From Acidobacteriota bacterium (GTDB lineage: Bacteria; Acidobacteriota; Blastocatellia; RBC074): a DNA stretch of 64,000 nt. Positions 1 through 16,874 of the stretch are shown piece by piece. The first letter of the stretch is position 1. Every line of letters starts with the position of its first letter. The translations under genes and the position numbers were made by a program. Under the pieces are notes generated by a model. The model was not told the origin of the DNA and did no database searches. It saw only the letters and a list, made by a program, of their open reading frames with translations. The stretch covers positions 434,001 through 498,000 of the forward strand of contig JADJXM010000001.1 in assembly GCA_016715865.1 (NCBI GenBank), read 5' to 3'.

Positions 1-445
1 CAGTGATCAATAAAGATGTTGCTTTCGCCCAAGTTGATGCTGGAACGATTACCTACGATGCTTCAGGTAAGCAGGTCGGGCCTGTTGTTTTTAGTGTGAA
101 GCTGGACTTCGGGGACTTTAATCAGCTTAGGGGCGACAAAGAAGCGATTGCGGCATTCACAATTGGCATTGGCACCCTACACGAAATTGCTCACAAGCTC
201 TATGGCGAGATTTTTTGGACACTCCCAACAGCAGTACTTACCCAGGACCGGTTGAAAACAACTACATAAATCCCATTAGGCGGGAGCTAGGGCTTGCAGA
301 GAGATCTTACTACACAGCTCAAAGAGTTTCGGCTCCTTTCAATACCGCATTCAATAATGATGGCCGAGAGCTCAAGTTCAGGCTGAGCGGCAAGGATAAG
401 ATCTTGCGCTGGCGCAATGATCTTGTGGGAGGAAGGTTGCAGTAA
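1..445 (+). CDS. Frameshifted 3' end of a protein with an HExxH motif (partial)
   Basis: The reading frame is open at the left edge of the window, so the start is missing. A HEIAH motif at 180-194 fits the HExxH zinc-binding signature of zincin metallopeptidases. After GEIF the first frame goes off into low-quality sequence and stops at 269, while another frame starting at 215 (DTPNSSTYPGPVENNYINPI) continues as sensible protein to the stop at 443-445. One extra T in the T-run 211-216 would join them into a single C-terminus. The break is therefore either a sequencing deletion or a real mutation. The PGPVENNYINPIRRELG segment after the HExxH could carry a third metal ligand (inference). Proteins of this kind can be the C-terminal domain of very long secreted or RHS-type polymorphic toxins, but the upstream part is not visible. 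The function is not established. Confidence 0.5.
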
Positions 446-446
446 A

Positions 447-1253
447 ATGAAACCAACCAGACTAGGTAAACTATTACTGGCCTTGCTATGGCTTGCTTTA
501 GGCAGCCCAGCACACACTGATAAGATAGATCTGGAGAGCGACCAGAACATCAGGAAATTGCTAGCGGAAATGCGAGACCCACTCGTCAACAAGGCCGAAT
601 TATCCAAGCTCTTTCAGATCGGAGACAAGCAGATCAATGATCTGGTAAGCGCTCTTGAAGATTCAGACCGGCAAATCAGTTTGCGCGCTCAAATCGTGAT
701 CCGCTATCTGGGAAGTGAAGCCGGAATGTCTGAGTTAATTGAGTGGTACGGAAAGCAGCAGCAGTTTTCTATGTCAGGTCCGATTCCTTCGCCATTAAGA
801 AAGTGGGACTACAAAGTTATCAAGATGAACTACCTGAATCAACCTGCTGGAAGCTGGGTTTCAGTTGAAAGGTACATATATGCGCTCGCTATTGATGGAT
901 CTTCAGAAGCAAGTGTGACTCTGGCTCAAATAGCCGAAATGGTTAGAGTTATGGACGAAGGAGCAGTCGCCAAACGAGCGGTGCAACTCGTAAAGACCGC
1001 AAATGCGGGAGCAGCCTTGGGTAGCAATAAGGATTTAGCAAACTTGGTACTAAAGAATGCATTCTTCATTCTCACTGAAGATCGGAAAAATGCATCTGCA
1101 CAACTTCTCGCCTTCAGTCATACAAGAGACAAAGCACTGGTCGAAGTGAGGGTCAATCGTGGGAGTTTTTCAGAAGAGTGGTATCATGTTGTGATGCGCA
1201 AACAAGGATCAGAATGGTACTTCTTGTCAATTACTCCTCTAGCTATCTCCTGA
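447..1253 (+). CDS. Secreted helical-repeat protein of unknown function
   Basis: 268 residues. The ATG at 447 is chosen because a GGGAGGAAGG ribosome site lies at 428-437 and a signal peptide follows (basic MKPTR, then a Leu/Ala core, probable cleavage after SPA). The mature N-terminal two thirds is alpha-helical with short HEAT-like pairs (residues about 30-100 and 140-210). The last 40 residues (ALVEVRVNRGSFSEEWYHVV, then a GSEWYFLSITP strand) resemble the final strands of NTF2-like folds. It begins one base after the stop of the upstream HExxH fragment, so the two are very probably co-transcribed. Base composition looks more A+T-rich than in most of the window. A periplasmic immunity or partner role for the upstream protein is possible but is only suggested by the spacing. 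Confidence 0.6.
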   Translation: MKPTRLGKLLLALLWLALGSPAHTDKIDLESDQNIRKLLAEMRDPLVNKAELSKLFQIGDKQINDLVSALEDSDRQISLRAQIVIRYLGSEAGMSELIEWYGKQQQFSMSGPIPSPLRKWDYKVIKMNYLNQPAGSWVSVERYIYALAIDGSSEASVTLAQIAEMVRVMDEGAVAKRAVQLVKTANAGAALGSNKDLANLVLKNAFFILTEDRKNASAQLLAFSHTRDKALVEVRVNRGSFSEEWYHVVMRKQGSEWYFLSITPLAIS

Positions 1254-1428
1254 ACGAATCAACCAAAGTACGGTCGGCTGATTGATGAAAAGGTCAATTG
1301 AATAACGTCATTGTGAAGAGTGTTTTGAAGACACCTCACGCAGAGGATAGCTGACAAGCCCTCCTTACTTGACCAAAAGCCGAAACGAGGCGTGAGCCAA
1401 GCACTTGACTCATTCGTCGGAGCGAAGG

Positions 1429-1752
1429 CTACGAGCTTTTCTTCATAGTCAGAGAGTCGAAATACCTGTCAGCTACTTTCTCGAGTACCTTCTGCCAGTC
1501 AGGAGAAAGAGGTCGAGTCGGATCAAAACCCGCCGCTTGAGACAGAGTCGTGGAATCCTGAGCCGCCTGCCTGGTTTCGATAATCGCCTGATAAATAGCT
1601 TCAGATTGTTCGCCGGCGAGCCTGGCGATCTGATCTTTGATCTTCTTGCCCTGGAGACCGCTGCCGTAAAGCGCGGCTCTGGTTCCAGGCACTGGGTCAG
1701 CCGCCGAAGGAATCTTCTTGCCGGTTCTGCGTTTGGCCAGTTTGCGCACCAT
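1429..1752 (-). CDS. Small basic hypothetical protein
   Basis: 107 residues, not recognised. The N-terminus is Lys/Arg-rich (MVRKLAKRRTGKK), followed by an amphipathic helical stretch around residues 35-65 and a second helix near residues 80-100. No signal peptide or membrane segment is seen. The ATG at 1750-1752 has no good ribosome site. The frame is preferred over the opposing open frames because those translate into Arg/Ser-rich low-complexity sequence. It lies about 100 bases downstream of the PfkB kinase gene on the same strand and could be the last member of that operon. DNA- or RNA-binding is conceivable from the charge but unsupported. Confidence 0.5.
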   Translation of the reverse strand: MVRKLAKRRTGKKIPSAADPVPGTRAALYGSGLQGKKIKDQIARLAGEQSEAIYQAIIETRQAAQDSTTLSQAAGFDPTRPLSPDWQKVLEKVADRYFDSLTMKKSS

Positions 1753-1856
1753 CGAGCGCTTATCGAAAGTAACTGCGAAACTCGCGCAACAGTCTTTTCA
1801 TACCATTTATGACCGGTGGAGCAACCGGAAGATCGACATAGCCGCATCTTTAACAA

Positions 1857-2765
1857 TCAGTCAAGTTTCGGGAAGCCATCGATTCCACCGAGGCTGCGCG
1901 TCGAAAGCGCTCCGCAGAGATTGCCGATCCGCAGGCACTTTTCGGTAGGCTCTTCCTTGAGCCATCCGTACAGAAATCCGGCGTCGAAGCAGTCTCCCGC
2001 TCCCGTCGTATCGACCGGAGTGACGGGGATCGACTCGCCTCTGACCAGATTCCCGTCATCAAGCATCGCCGACCCTTTTGCTCCCAGCTTGAGAACCGTT
2101 GAGATGCCGTGATCCACCAGCCATAGCAGCATCTTCTCAGGCTCCGTCTCTCCGCTGATCAATTCGGCTTCACGTTCATTGGGCAGAAAAAGATCGACCG
2201 ATCGCAGACCGTCGAGTGCGCGCGAATCGGTCAGCCAACTGGTCTGCCAGCCGACGTCGATGGATATGGTGCATCCGGCCGAATGAAGGTCCTTCGACAA
2301 ATCGATCAGGAAATGGAAGTCTATAGGGAATGCTATATGGATGTGACGAGCGTTTCGCATCGATAATATCCACTCAGAAGTTTTCATGGCTTCTGCCAGA
2401 TATTTGTTCGCGCCGGTATAAGTGAAATAAGCACGGTCTTCCGAGGTCGAAACGCTGACGGTCAATCCCGTCGGCTCGGATGGATGGTCGTGCAAGAGGG
2501 CTGTCGAAACCCCGCAGGATAAGATTCGATCGCGAAACCACACGCTGTCATCGCTACCGACCGACGCGAGCAGAGCGGTTTTGAGTCCCAACCGTGAAAG
2601 CCCGCAGGCTGTAATGGCCGCGCCTCCGCCGATTTCACGGTGCAACTGTTCGGCGAACGATTCCTCGCCAGGCTGTGGCCAGGCTGGAAACCCGCTCATG
2701 ACCAGATCGATGAAGACATCGCCGATTGTGATCACGTCCCATTCTTTAGTGGGTGTCCTGTTCAT
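1857..2765 (-). CDS. PfkB-family carbohydrate kinase
   Basis: 302 residues, normal length for the ribokinase/PfkB superfamily. These enzymes transfer phosphate from ATP to a sugar or nucleoside hydroxyl in the cytoplasm. The first PfkB signature is seen as a Gly-rich segment (EIGGGAAITACGLSRLG, about residues 44-60). The second signature is DTTGAGDCFDAGF (about residues 253-265), with the catalytic Asp and the anion-hole Gly-Ala-Gly. The N-terminal GDVFIDLV strand is typical. The substrate cannot be read from the sequence. It lies 76 bases downstream of the APC permease gene on the same strand, separated by a short intergenic repeat. The gene order E1, permease, kinase suggests that an imported or internal compound is phosphorylated, but this is inference. 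Confidence 0.9.
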   Translation of the reverse strand: MNRTPTKEWDVITIGDVFIDLVMSGFPAWPQPGEESFAEQLHREIGGGAAITACGLSRLGLKTALLASVGSDDSVWFRDRILSCGVSTALLHDHPSEPTGLTVSVSTSEDRAYFTYTGANKYLAEAMKTSEWILSMRNARHIHIAFPIDFHFLIDLSKDLHSAGCTISIDVGWQTSWLTDSRALDGLRSVDLFLPNEREAELISGETEPEKMLLWLVDHGISTVLKLGAKGSAMLDDGNLVRGESIPVTPVDTTGAGDCFDAGFLYGWLKEEPTEKCLRIGNLCGALSTRSLGGIDGFPKLD

Positions 2766-2798
2766 GTGTAACGCCAGTCGCCAATAGCGGGATCAGGT

Positions 2799-2829
2799 AT
2801 TCTCTGTGCTCTCTGTGCCTCCGTGGTAT
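2799..2829 (-). repeat. Intergenic repeat of the 'CCACGGAGGCACAGAG' type
   Basis: On the minus strand this reads as CCACGGAGGCACAGAG followed by AGCACAGAG, so the word CACAGAG is repeated. It sits between the permease and PfkB genes. No inverted partner is visible nearby, unlike most of the other intergenic elements in the window. An open frame through it gives TTEAQRAQR-like peptide, a common artefact of such repeats. Confidence 0.5.
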
Positions 2830-2841
2830 GAGAACTGTATT

Positions 2842-4209
<1,368 letters not shown>

Positions 4210-4214
4210 GTTTA

Positions 4215-6452
<2,238 letters not shown>

Positions 6453-6472
6453 ATCAATATTTGATCGAAGAT

Positions 6473-6610
6473 GTTTCCAGTGGGAAAAGTTTCCAGTTTC
6501 CAGTCGTTTCACCACGCTTCGTAGTCATCAATATCACAATCGTTGCAAGCTGACAGATAAGTTGCACTATCTAAGAACACTGGAAACTGGAAACTTCTTC
6601 CACTGGAAAC
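6473..6610. repeat. Inverted repeat built on GGAAACT
   Basis: The left arm (6473-6504, GTTTCCAGTGGGAAAAGTTT then CCAGTTTCCAGT) is nearly the reverse complement of the right arm (6580-6610, CTGGAAACTGGAAACTTC then TTCCACTGGAAAC). They are about 75 bases apart, between the PIG-L stop and the E1 start. The same word recurs at 21994-22113 and 50051-50077. Confidence 0.75.
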
Positions 6611-6623
6611 TTCTTACTACTTT

Positions 6624-9299
6624 CTACTTTTTACTCATCGAGATGAGATTGGCGAACAGTCGATAGGCGCCTTCGACTCCCGCCGGGAGCTGCCGGTAAA
6701 AGGCATAAGCTGCATAGGTGAAAGTCCCTTTGCCGTAACGGGCAAAAAGCAATCCTCCGCGTTGAGGCGCCTGACCGCGATCGTTGCATTCCAGGAGCGG
6801 CTGGTAACGGCTGTCCCATTCGGCGAGCCATTTCGATCCGCGTTCTTCGACCCAGCCGTCGAAAGCAGATGCCGTAATCCTGTTCGGCCAGGTGAAGACA
6901 GGGTGTTCCGGATCCAGAATCGTTACCCGGGAATCCTCTTCCGACACCTCTTCGGGATTACGCCCCATTTTGTAGGGATAGGGGCCGTATGCAAGTTCAT
7001 CAAATTCAGGAGTCTGATACTGCCAGATCAGGTTACCTCCGCGTTCGACATAATCCAGCAGCCGCCGGTTGTAGGATTTCACATCGGAGCGCACCGCCGA
7101 GGCGCGAATGCCGATGACGATGGCGTCGTACTTTTCAAGCGGACCTTCGGCCAGCTCAGCTGCGCCAAGCATCGAAACTTTTACCCCGATCTGTTCAAGC
7201 GCGGAAGGCACCTCGTCGCCGACACCCATGATATAGCCGACGTGCAATCCGGCGGCGACTTTGGCATCGACTCCTTTGACCTCCATGACCGCCGGGCGAT
7301 AGAGATTTCGAGGTTCAAGATCAGGGTGAGCGATCGCACGATATCCTTCAAGATAACTGCGGCCTCCGTATTCGGCGATCGCCTGAATCCGGTAAACGGT
7401 CTTCCTTTGAACCGATGGAATCGTGACCTGAAAAGCGAAGCCGCTCTCTTCGCCTTCGTTGGAAAATCTCAACGGATGAGTTTCAGGTTCCGATTTCCAG
7501 CCCTCGGGCAGTTGCAACCTGAGCTGCCCTACGACCTTTCCCTTGACGTTGCTCGAAACATTGACCGTCACAGAGTAACGCGTACTGGCTGCATCGAGCG
7601 CGACCACGCCGATGCGTGGAGTGAGAGTGAGGTTGATTGCCGGAGCAATTGTCAGCAGCCGGCGCTGCTCTCCGAGTGGAGCGACGTTATACGATGTCTG
7701 AGCAGGCTGTGAAATCTGAAAAGTCACGCCGTCAACCTGGTAACTCAGCACGCCCGTCAAAACGGGAGGGGGAAAAGGCAGGCCGGCATTTCGCGGATCG
7801 TCGAATCTGTATTTATGATCGCGAATCTCGCTCGAGCGTGACCAGTGAGGTCGCGAATATTTTGCGTTATCGGCAACACGGACCTTGAACCGGCTGCTCG
7901 AAGTTTCGTTGTAACCAAGTGTATTCGCGCCGGAAGATATGCTATCGATGGTTGAGAAGTTGCCAGCTTCAGCCACCAGTTTCGGAGGTGCTGGAATCGT
8001 TAAACTGGCGCGGCTGCGATTGACAATCTTCATCGTCAAAGTGAACTCCTGTCCGGGGATGGCCACGGCGAAAGTCTTGCGAGGCATGAACATCGCCATC
8101 TGACCTTCGACAGGGTTATCAGGATCGACGAGGACTTCAGCGTGCAGCCCGAGAGCCAGATTCATCGCATCGTTGAATTCACGGTCCTTGTTTTTGAGCA
8201 GGAAGAGCAGGTGGTCTTTTTGAACCGGACCAGGACTGTATGAGGAGACGTTGTCGATCAGCGAGCGCAGCCTTCGCGCTCCAACGGCCAGATCCGTTGC
8301 GATCGTCCACGGGGTCCTGGCGTCGAATCGTCTGAGCGCCGATTCAACCCTGGCATTGATCGCCTGAAGCTCGGCAGTCAGGGCGGCATTTCCGGCCGCG
8401 ACCCTGGATAATCCGAGGATCGAAGTATCGATTCCATCAAACAGACTCTCTTCCTTCTCATTTCGCGGCAGAACGGTCTCAGCCAACTGGACCGATGAGA
8501 AGGACGAGCCAGGCGAAGGTCTGCCTCTGCCCATCGACTGTGAGCGGTGCATACTGTAACCAGCCATTGCGATTTCGCGGTAGGATCGCCCCATCAACGG
8601 GTTGTATTCACCGACGTCGATCTTCAATGATGATGTTTCATTCGGACGGGTGCTCAGATAGAGTTTTTTGACTTGCCACGCTCTAAGCCCTTCCCTTATC
8701 TGTTCAGGGAAACTGTTCTGATCGGCAGCGGCTTTGAATGCCTCGATGCTCAGCAACCCGGATGCCTGATGATTTCCATGTCCGTCGCGGGCCTTGCCGT
8801 GAAACCGCGAGACGATGACGTCGGGCCGGTACATCCTGATGACTCGCACCATCTCGCGCAGCACATTCTCTTTTCCCCAATGCTCGATCGTTTCATCAAG
8901 CCGCTTCGAAAAACCGAAATCTGACATCGAGGTGAAGAACTGGGCATCCAGACCGTAGAAGCGGTCGGCAGCCAGCAGCTCTTCGGTGCGCAGAACTCCG
9001 AGCGCATCGTAAAGTTCGGGGCCGATCAGATTCGCTCCGCCCTCGCCGCGGTTGATTGTGAGCATCCCTGTTCTCACGCCCTGCCCGCGGGCCAGCCATG
9101 TCAGCAGCGCCGCATCTTCGTCGTCCGGATGAGCCGTTGTATGCAGAACCGTGGCGGTCGTTCGCAATCTGAGCAATGCCTGCCAGGCAGCTGCTGCGCC
9201 TCGGTCCTCGTTTACATCGCGAATCTGCGCCGCCGACCGGCCGGCGTGTCCGCTCACAAGCAAACAGGACAATAGAACGAGTGTCACGATCCTTCTCAT
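6624..9299 (-). CDS. Large secreted PIG-L (LmbE-like) deacetylase
   Basis: 891 residues with a signal peptide (MRRIVTLVLLSCLLVSG, probable cut after SAAQ-like residues). PIG-L enzymes are zinc-dependent hydrolases that remove N-acetyl groups from sugars. The catalytic AHPDDED motif is near residues 56-62, followed by TINRGEGG, and the third zinc-ligand region is seen as RDGHGNHQASG near residue 170. After about residue 330 come beta-rich domains, one resembling the NEW3/CARDB type, and the C-terminal 220 residues look like a glutamine-amidotransferase-type fold (YDAIVIGIRA). This multi-domain architecture is common in Acidobacteriota. The start has a GGGGGAGA ribosome site. It is the first gene of the minus-strand operon. 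The substrate, perhaps an extracellular glycan, is unknown. Confidence 0.88.
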   Translation of the reverse strand: MRRIVTLVLLSCLLVSGHAGRSAAQIRDVNEDRGAAAAWQALLRLRTTATVLHTTAHPDDEDAALLTWLARGQGVRTGMLTINRGEGGANLIGPELYDALGVLRTEELLAADRFYGLDAQFFTSMSDFGFSKRLDETIEHWGKENVLREMVRVIRMYRPDVIVSRFHGKARDGHGNHQASGLLSIEAFKAAADQNSFPEQIREGLRAWQVKKLYLSTRPNETSSLKIDVGEYNPLMGRSYREIAMAGYSMHRSQSMGRGRPSPGSSFSSVQLAETVLPRNEKEESLFDGIDTSILGLSRVAAGNAALTAELQAINARVESALRRFDARTPWTIATDLAVGARRLRSLIDNVSSYSPGPVQKDHLLFLLKNKDREFNDAMNLALGLHAEVLVDPDNPVEGQMAMFMPRKTFAVAIPGQEFTLTMKIVNRSRASLTIPAPPKLVAEAGNFSTIDSISSGANTLGYNETSSSRFKVRVADNAKYSRPHWSRSSEIRDHKYRFDDPRNAGLPFPPPVLTGVLSYQVDGVTFQISQPAQTSYNVAPLGEQRRLLTIAPAINLTLTPRIGVVALDAASTRYSVTVNVSSNVKGKVVGQLRLQLPEGWKSEPETHPLRFSNEGEESGFAFQVTIPSVQRKTVYRIQAIAEYGGRSYLEGYRAIAHPDLEPRNLYRPAVMEVKGVDAKVAAGLHVGYIMGVGDEVPSALEQIGVKVSMLGAAELAEGPLEKYDAIVIGIRASAVRSDVKSYNRRLLDYVERGGNLIWQYQTPEFDELAYGPYPYKMGRNPEEVSEEDSRVTILDPEHPVFTWPNRITASAFDGWVEERGSKWLAEWDSRYQPLLECNDRGQAPQRGGLLFARYGKGTFTYAAYAFYRQLPAGVEGAYRLFANLISMSKK

Positions 9300-9465
9300 C
9301 GGTTCTCCCCCACATCAGGATGTCAGATTGTTTTCTGTTTTGATATTTCGTCAGATTAGTCGGCCAAAGATAGCATGGCCGGCGAAAAAGTCGAAGGTTT
9401 CATCCTGAACTATTTGGCTTCCGAAATCGTTGCCGCACGAATTCACGCGTGCTATCTTGACGCAC

Positions 9466-10086
9466 ATGCGAGGCCTTGAAATCTCAGACCATATGAAGAT
9501 CACACCTCAGCAAATAATCGCCGGATACTCGCAGGGCTATTTTCCGATGGCTCGCGGACGGTTCGGTGAGATCGAATGGTTCGTCGCCGATCCGCGCACA
9601 ATCATTCCCCTCGATGAGCGTTTTCATATTCGCAGATCGCTTCGTCAGACCATGCGCAAACTGGATTACACAGTCCGTATCGATTCGGACTTTCCGGCAG
9701 TCATCAGAGCCTGCGCGCGCCACGATGAGGTCGCCTGGCACGAGATCTGGCTGAGCGAGGAGATGATCGAACTCTATATCGAACTGCATCGCCTGGGTTA
9801 TGCACATTCAGTCGAAGTCTGGATCGATGACCGGCTCTCCGGCGGGCTGTATGGAATTGCATTGAAGGGCGCTTTCTTCGGTGAGTCGATGTTCAGCCTT
9901 GTCCCATCGGCTTCCCAGATCGCCCTCGTCGCTCTGGCGCAAAGGTTACGTGAGCGAGGCTACCTGTTACTGGATGCCCAGATGAGAACTCCGCATATCG
10001 GCTATTTCGGAGCCATCGATGTCACTCCGGATGAGTATCAGAAGCTTCTGACAGAGGCATTACAGGTCGATTGCAGTTTCGCTTGA
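9466..10086 (+). CDS. aat: Leucyl/phenylalanyl-tRNA--protein transferase
   Basis: 206 residues. Aat moves Leu or Phe from its tRNA to N-terminal Arg or Lys of proteins, marking them for ClpS-ClpAP degradation in the N-degron pathway. Visible family features are the N-terminal ITPQQIIAGYSQGYFPMA, the WFVADPRTIIPLD segment, HSVEVW, GGLYGIALKGAFFGESMFS and the LLDAQM strand. The protein is the short form that starts close to the first motif, as in alphaproteobacterial homologues. The ATG at 9466 is chosen; ATG 9493 (MKITPQQ) is a close alternative, and neither has a clear ribosome site. It is divergent from the PIG-L operon and stands alone. Confidence 0.93.
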   Translation: MRGLEISDHMKITPQQIIAGYSQGYFPMARGRFGEIEWFVADPRTIIPLDERFHIRRSLRQTMRKLDYTVRIDSDFPAVIRACARHDEVAWHEIWLSEEMIELYIELHRLGYAHSVEVWIDDRLSGGLYGIALKGAFFGESMFSLVPSASQIALVALAQRLRERGYLLLDAQMRTPHIGYFGAIDVTPDEYQKLLTEALQVDCSFA

Positions 10087-10097
10087 GATTCTATTAA

Positions 10098-10254
10098 ATC
10101 GCAGAGGCCGCAAAGAGGCAAAGAATTAATCGCAAAGGCCGCAAAGGGGCAGAGATTTTTTGGTGATATGAATATCCGGGTTATTGCCCACTGGATATAA
10201 TTCGAACACTTATCTTCCCTGTATATCTTTGCTCCTTTGCGACCTCTGCGATTC
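10098..10254. repeat. Inverted repeat built on CGCAAAG / GCAGAGG
   Basis: The left arm (10098-10128, AATCGCAGAGGCCGCAAAG then AGGCAAAGAATT) is mirrored by the right arm (10223-10254, whose reverse complement begins AATCGCAGAGGTCGCAAAGG). A second partial copy of the left arm lies at 10129-10156. The element fills the gap between the convergent aat and AIM24 genes and could fold into a long hairpin in either transcript. Confidence 0.8.
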
Positions 10255-10284
10255 ACTAGTTCAAAGACTTGGGCTACAGAGTAC

Positions 10285-11163
10285 TCACTCTCCAAAGATC
10301 TTCCCCAGATTGACACCTCCGCTGCTCGACTGACTTGGGAAGAAGGGTTTCATCACCCCTGCGAAGGCTGCAAGGTTGCGTGTCTGAATGAGGATCTCTC
10401 CCGGGCCAGTGAATTCGGCCACAATACCTTCTCCGCTGAGCAGGCTTCGAAACCAGCCGGATGCAGCGGCCTTACGGAGGTTGTAGGGCATATGGCCCTC
10501 CCAGGCGACAAGATGGCCCGTATCAACGACATACTTTTCACCGTATCCGAGTTTTTTCCGATGAATCGCGCCGAATGAAGAGACAAGAAGCAGTCCGGTT
10601 CCCTGAACCTGGAGGACGAATAGACCCTCGCCGCCGAAAAATGATTTCGCTCCGCCCCAGCGGGTATCGATTGTCAGACTTGTGTCGCCGGCCAGATATG
10701 AACTCGACTGAACATAAAATATCTGGTTCGACATCTCGATGGCGGCAATATCCCCTGGCGTCGAAGGGGCAAGTGTGACCTCACCCTTGCCTCCGCGAGC
10801 TGTAAAAGTCGAGATAAATGCCGTCTCACCGCCGACGGCCCGTTTGAGCGCCCCTGCAAGTCCGCCTTTCATCTGTGAATTCAGTTCGACGTGGCCTGAC
10901 ATCGAGACCATGGCGCCCGCTTCGGCCTGGATTGATTGCTCCGCCTGAAGCTGGACTACCGCCAGCGCGAAGGCTGATCCGTGAAGAATCTCGAAATTAT
11001 AGCCGCGACCGCTTCCGCGACCATCGGCGTCGATATGAATGCCGGCGCCCGCTCCGGCAGGTGGCGCGCCGGATACGCCCGCCCCGGCGCTCAGATTAGA
11101 TCCACATGCGCTGCAAAAAAGAGCGCCATCTGGTAAATATGTTCCGCAGACAGGACAGTTCAT
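10285..11163 (-). CDS. AIM24/TIGR00266-family protein with N-terminal zinc ribbon
   Basis: 292 residues. The ATG at 11161-11163 is chosen because it opens directly on a zinc ribbon (MNCPVCGTYLPDGALFCSAC), with two CxxC pairs 14 residues apart. After a Gly/Ala-rich linker (about residues 28-50) comes the beta-rich AIM24 domain: FALAVVQLQAEQSIQAEAGA, a MSGHVELNS strand, and the glycine-rich GALKRAVGGETAFISTF segment, which are hallmarks of the TIGR00266 family. The biochemical role of this family is not settled; the yeast member Aim24 acts in mitochondria and bacterial members are often near stress or membrane genes. The gene is divergent from the Oar-like receptor, sharing a 141-base intergenic region. 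Confidence 0.88.
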   Translation of the reverse strand: MNCPVCGTYLPDGALFCSACGSNLSAGAGVSGAPPAGAGAGIHIDADGRGSGRGYNFEILHGSAFALAVVQLQAEQSIQAEAGAMVSMSGHVELNSQMKGGLAGALKRAVGGETAFISTFTARGGKGEVTLAPSTPGDIAAIEMSNQIFYVQSSSYLAGDTSLTIDTRWGGAKSFFGGEGLFVLQVQGTGLLLVSSFGAIHRKKLGYGEKYVVDTGHLVAWEGHMPYNLRKAAASGWFRSLLSGEGIVAEFTGPGEILIQTRNLAAFAGVMKPFFPSQSSSGGVNLGKIFGE

Positions 11164-11304
11164 GTGCGTTTCCCTCACAGGTTGAGCCGTTACTCCGATT
11201 CTTTGGTTGACAATGATGACAAGCAAGCTAAGATTACGTTTTCAGTCAGCGTCTTGCAACACCCAAAAATGATTGTTGTCAAACCAGCAAATGGAGTCTC
11301 GATC

Positions 11305-15423
<4,119 letters not shown>

Positions 15424-15443
15424 TCCAAGGAGAAGGTCTTAAT

Positions 15444-16775
<1,332 letters not shown>

Positions 16776-16780
16776 TTCCG

Positions 16781-16868
16781 TCCACAAAGTACACAAAGAA
16801 GACACAAAGGAAGAGCAAGAATGACAGGGGATCTCTCTCTTTGTGTTTACTTCGTGTTCTTTGTGGAT
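16781..16868. repeat. Inverted repeat built on CACAAAG
   Basis: The left arm (16781-16811, TCCACAAAGTACACAAAG then AAGACACAAAGGA) is complementary to the right arm (16838-16868, reverse complement TCCACAAAGAACACGAAG then TAAACACAAAGA). The loop is about 26 bases. It fills the gap between the convergent eno and ATP-grasp genes and could act as a bidirectional terminator. Confidence 0.8.
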
Positions 16869-16874
16869 CATATA

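Noticed and set aside
1405..1812. 135-codon plus-strand open frame
   Set aside because: Composition is Arg/Ser-rich and it lies antisense to the small minus-strand gene 1429-1752, which has a more protein-like sequence.
6762..7712. 316-codon plus-strand open frame
   Set aside because: Antisense to the PIG-L gene; no recognisable fold.
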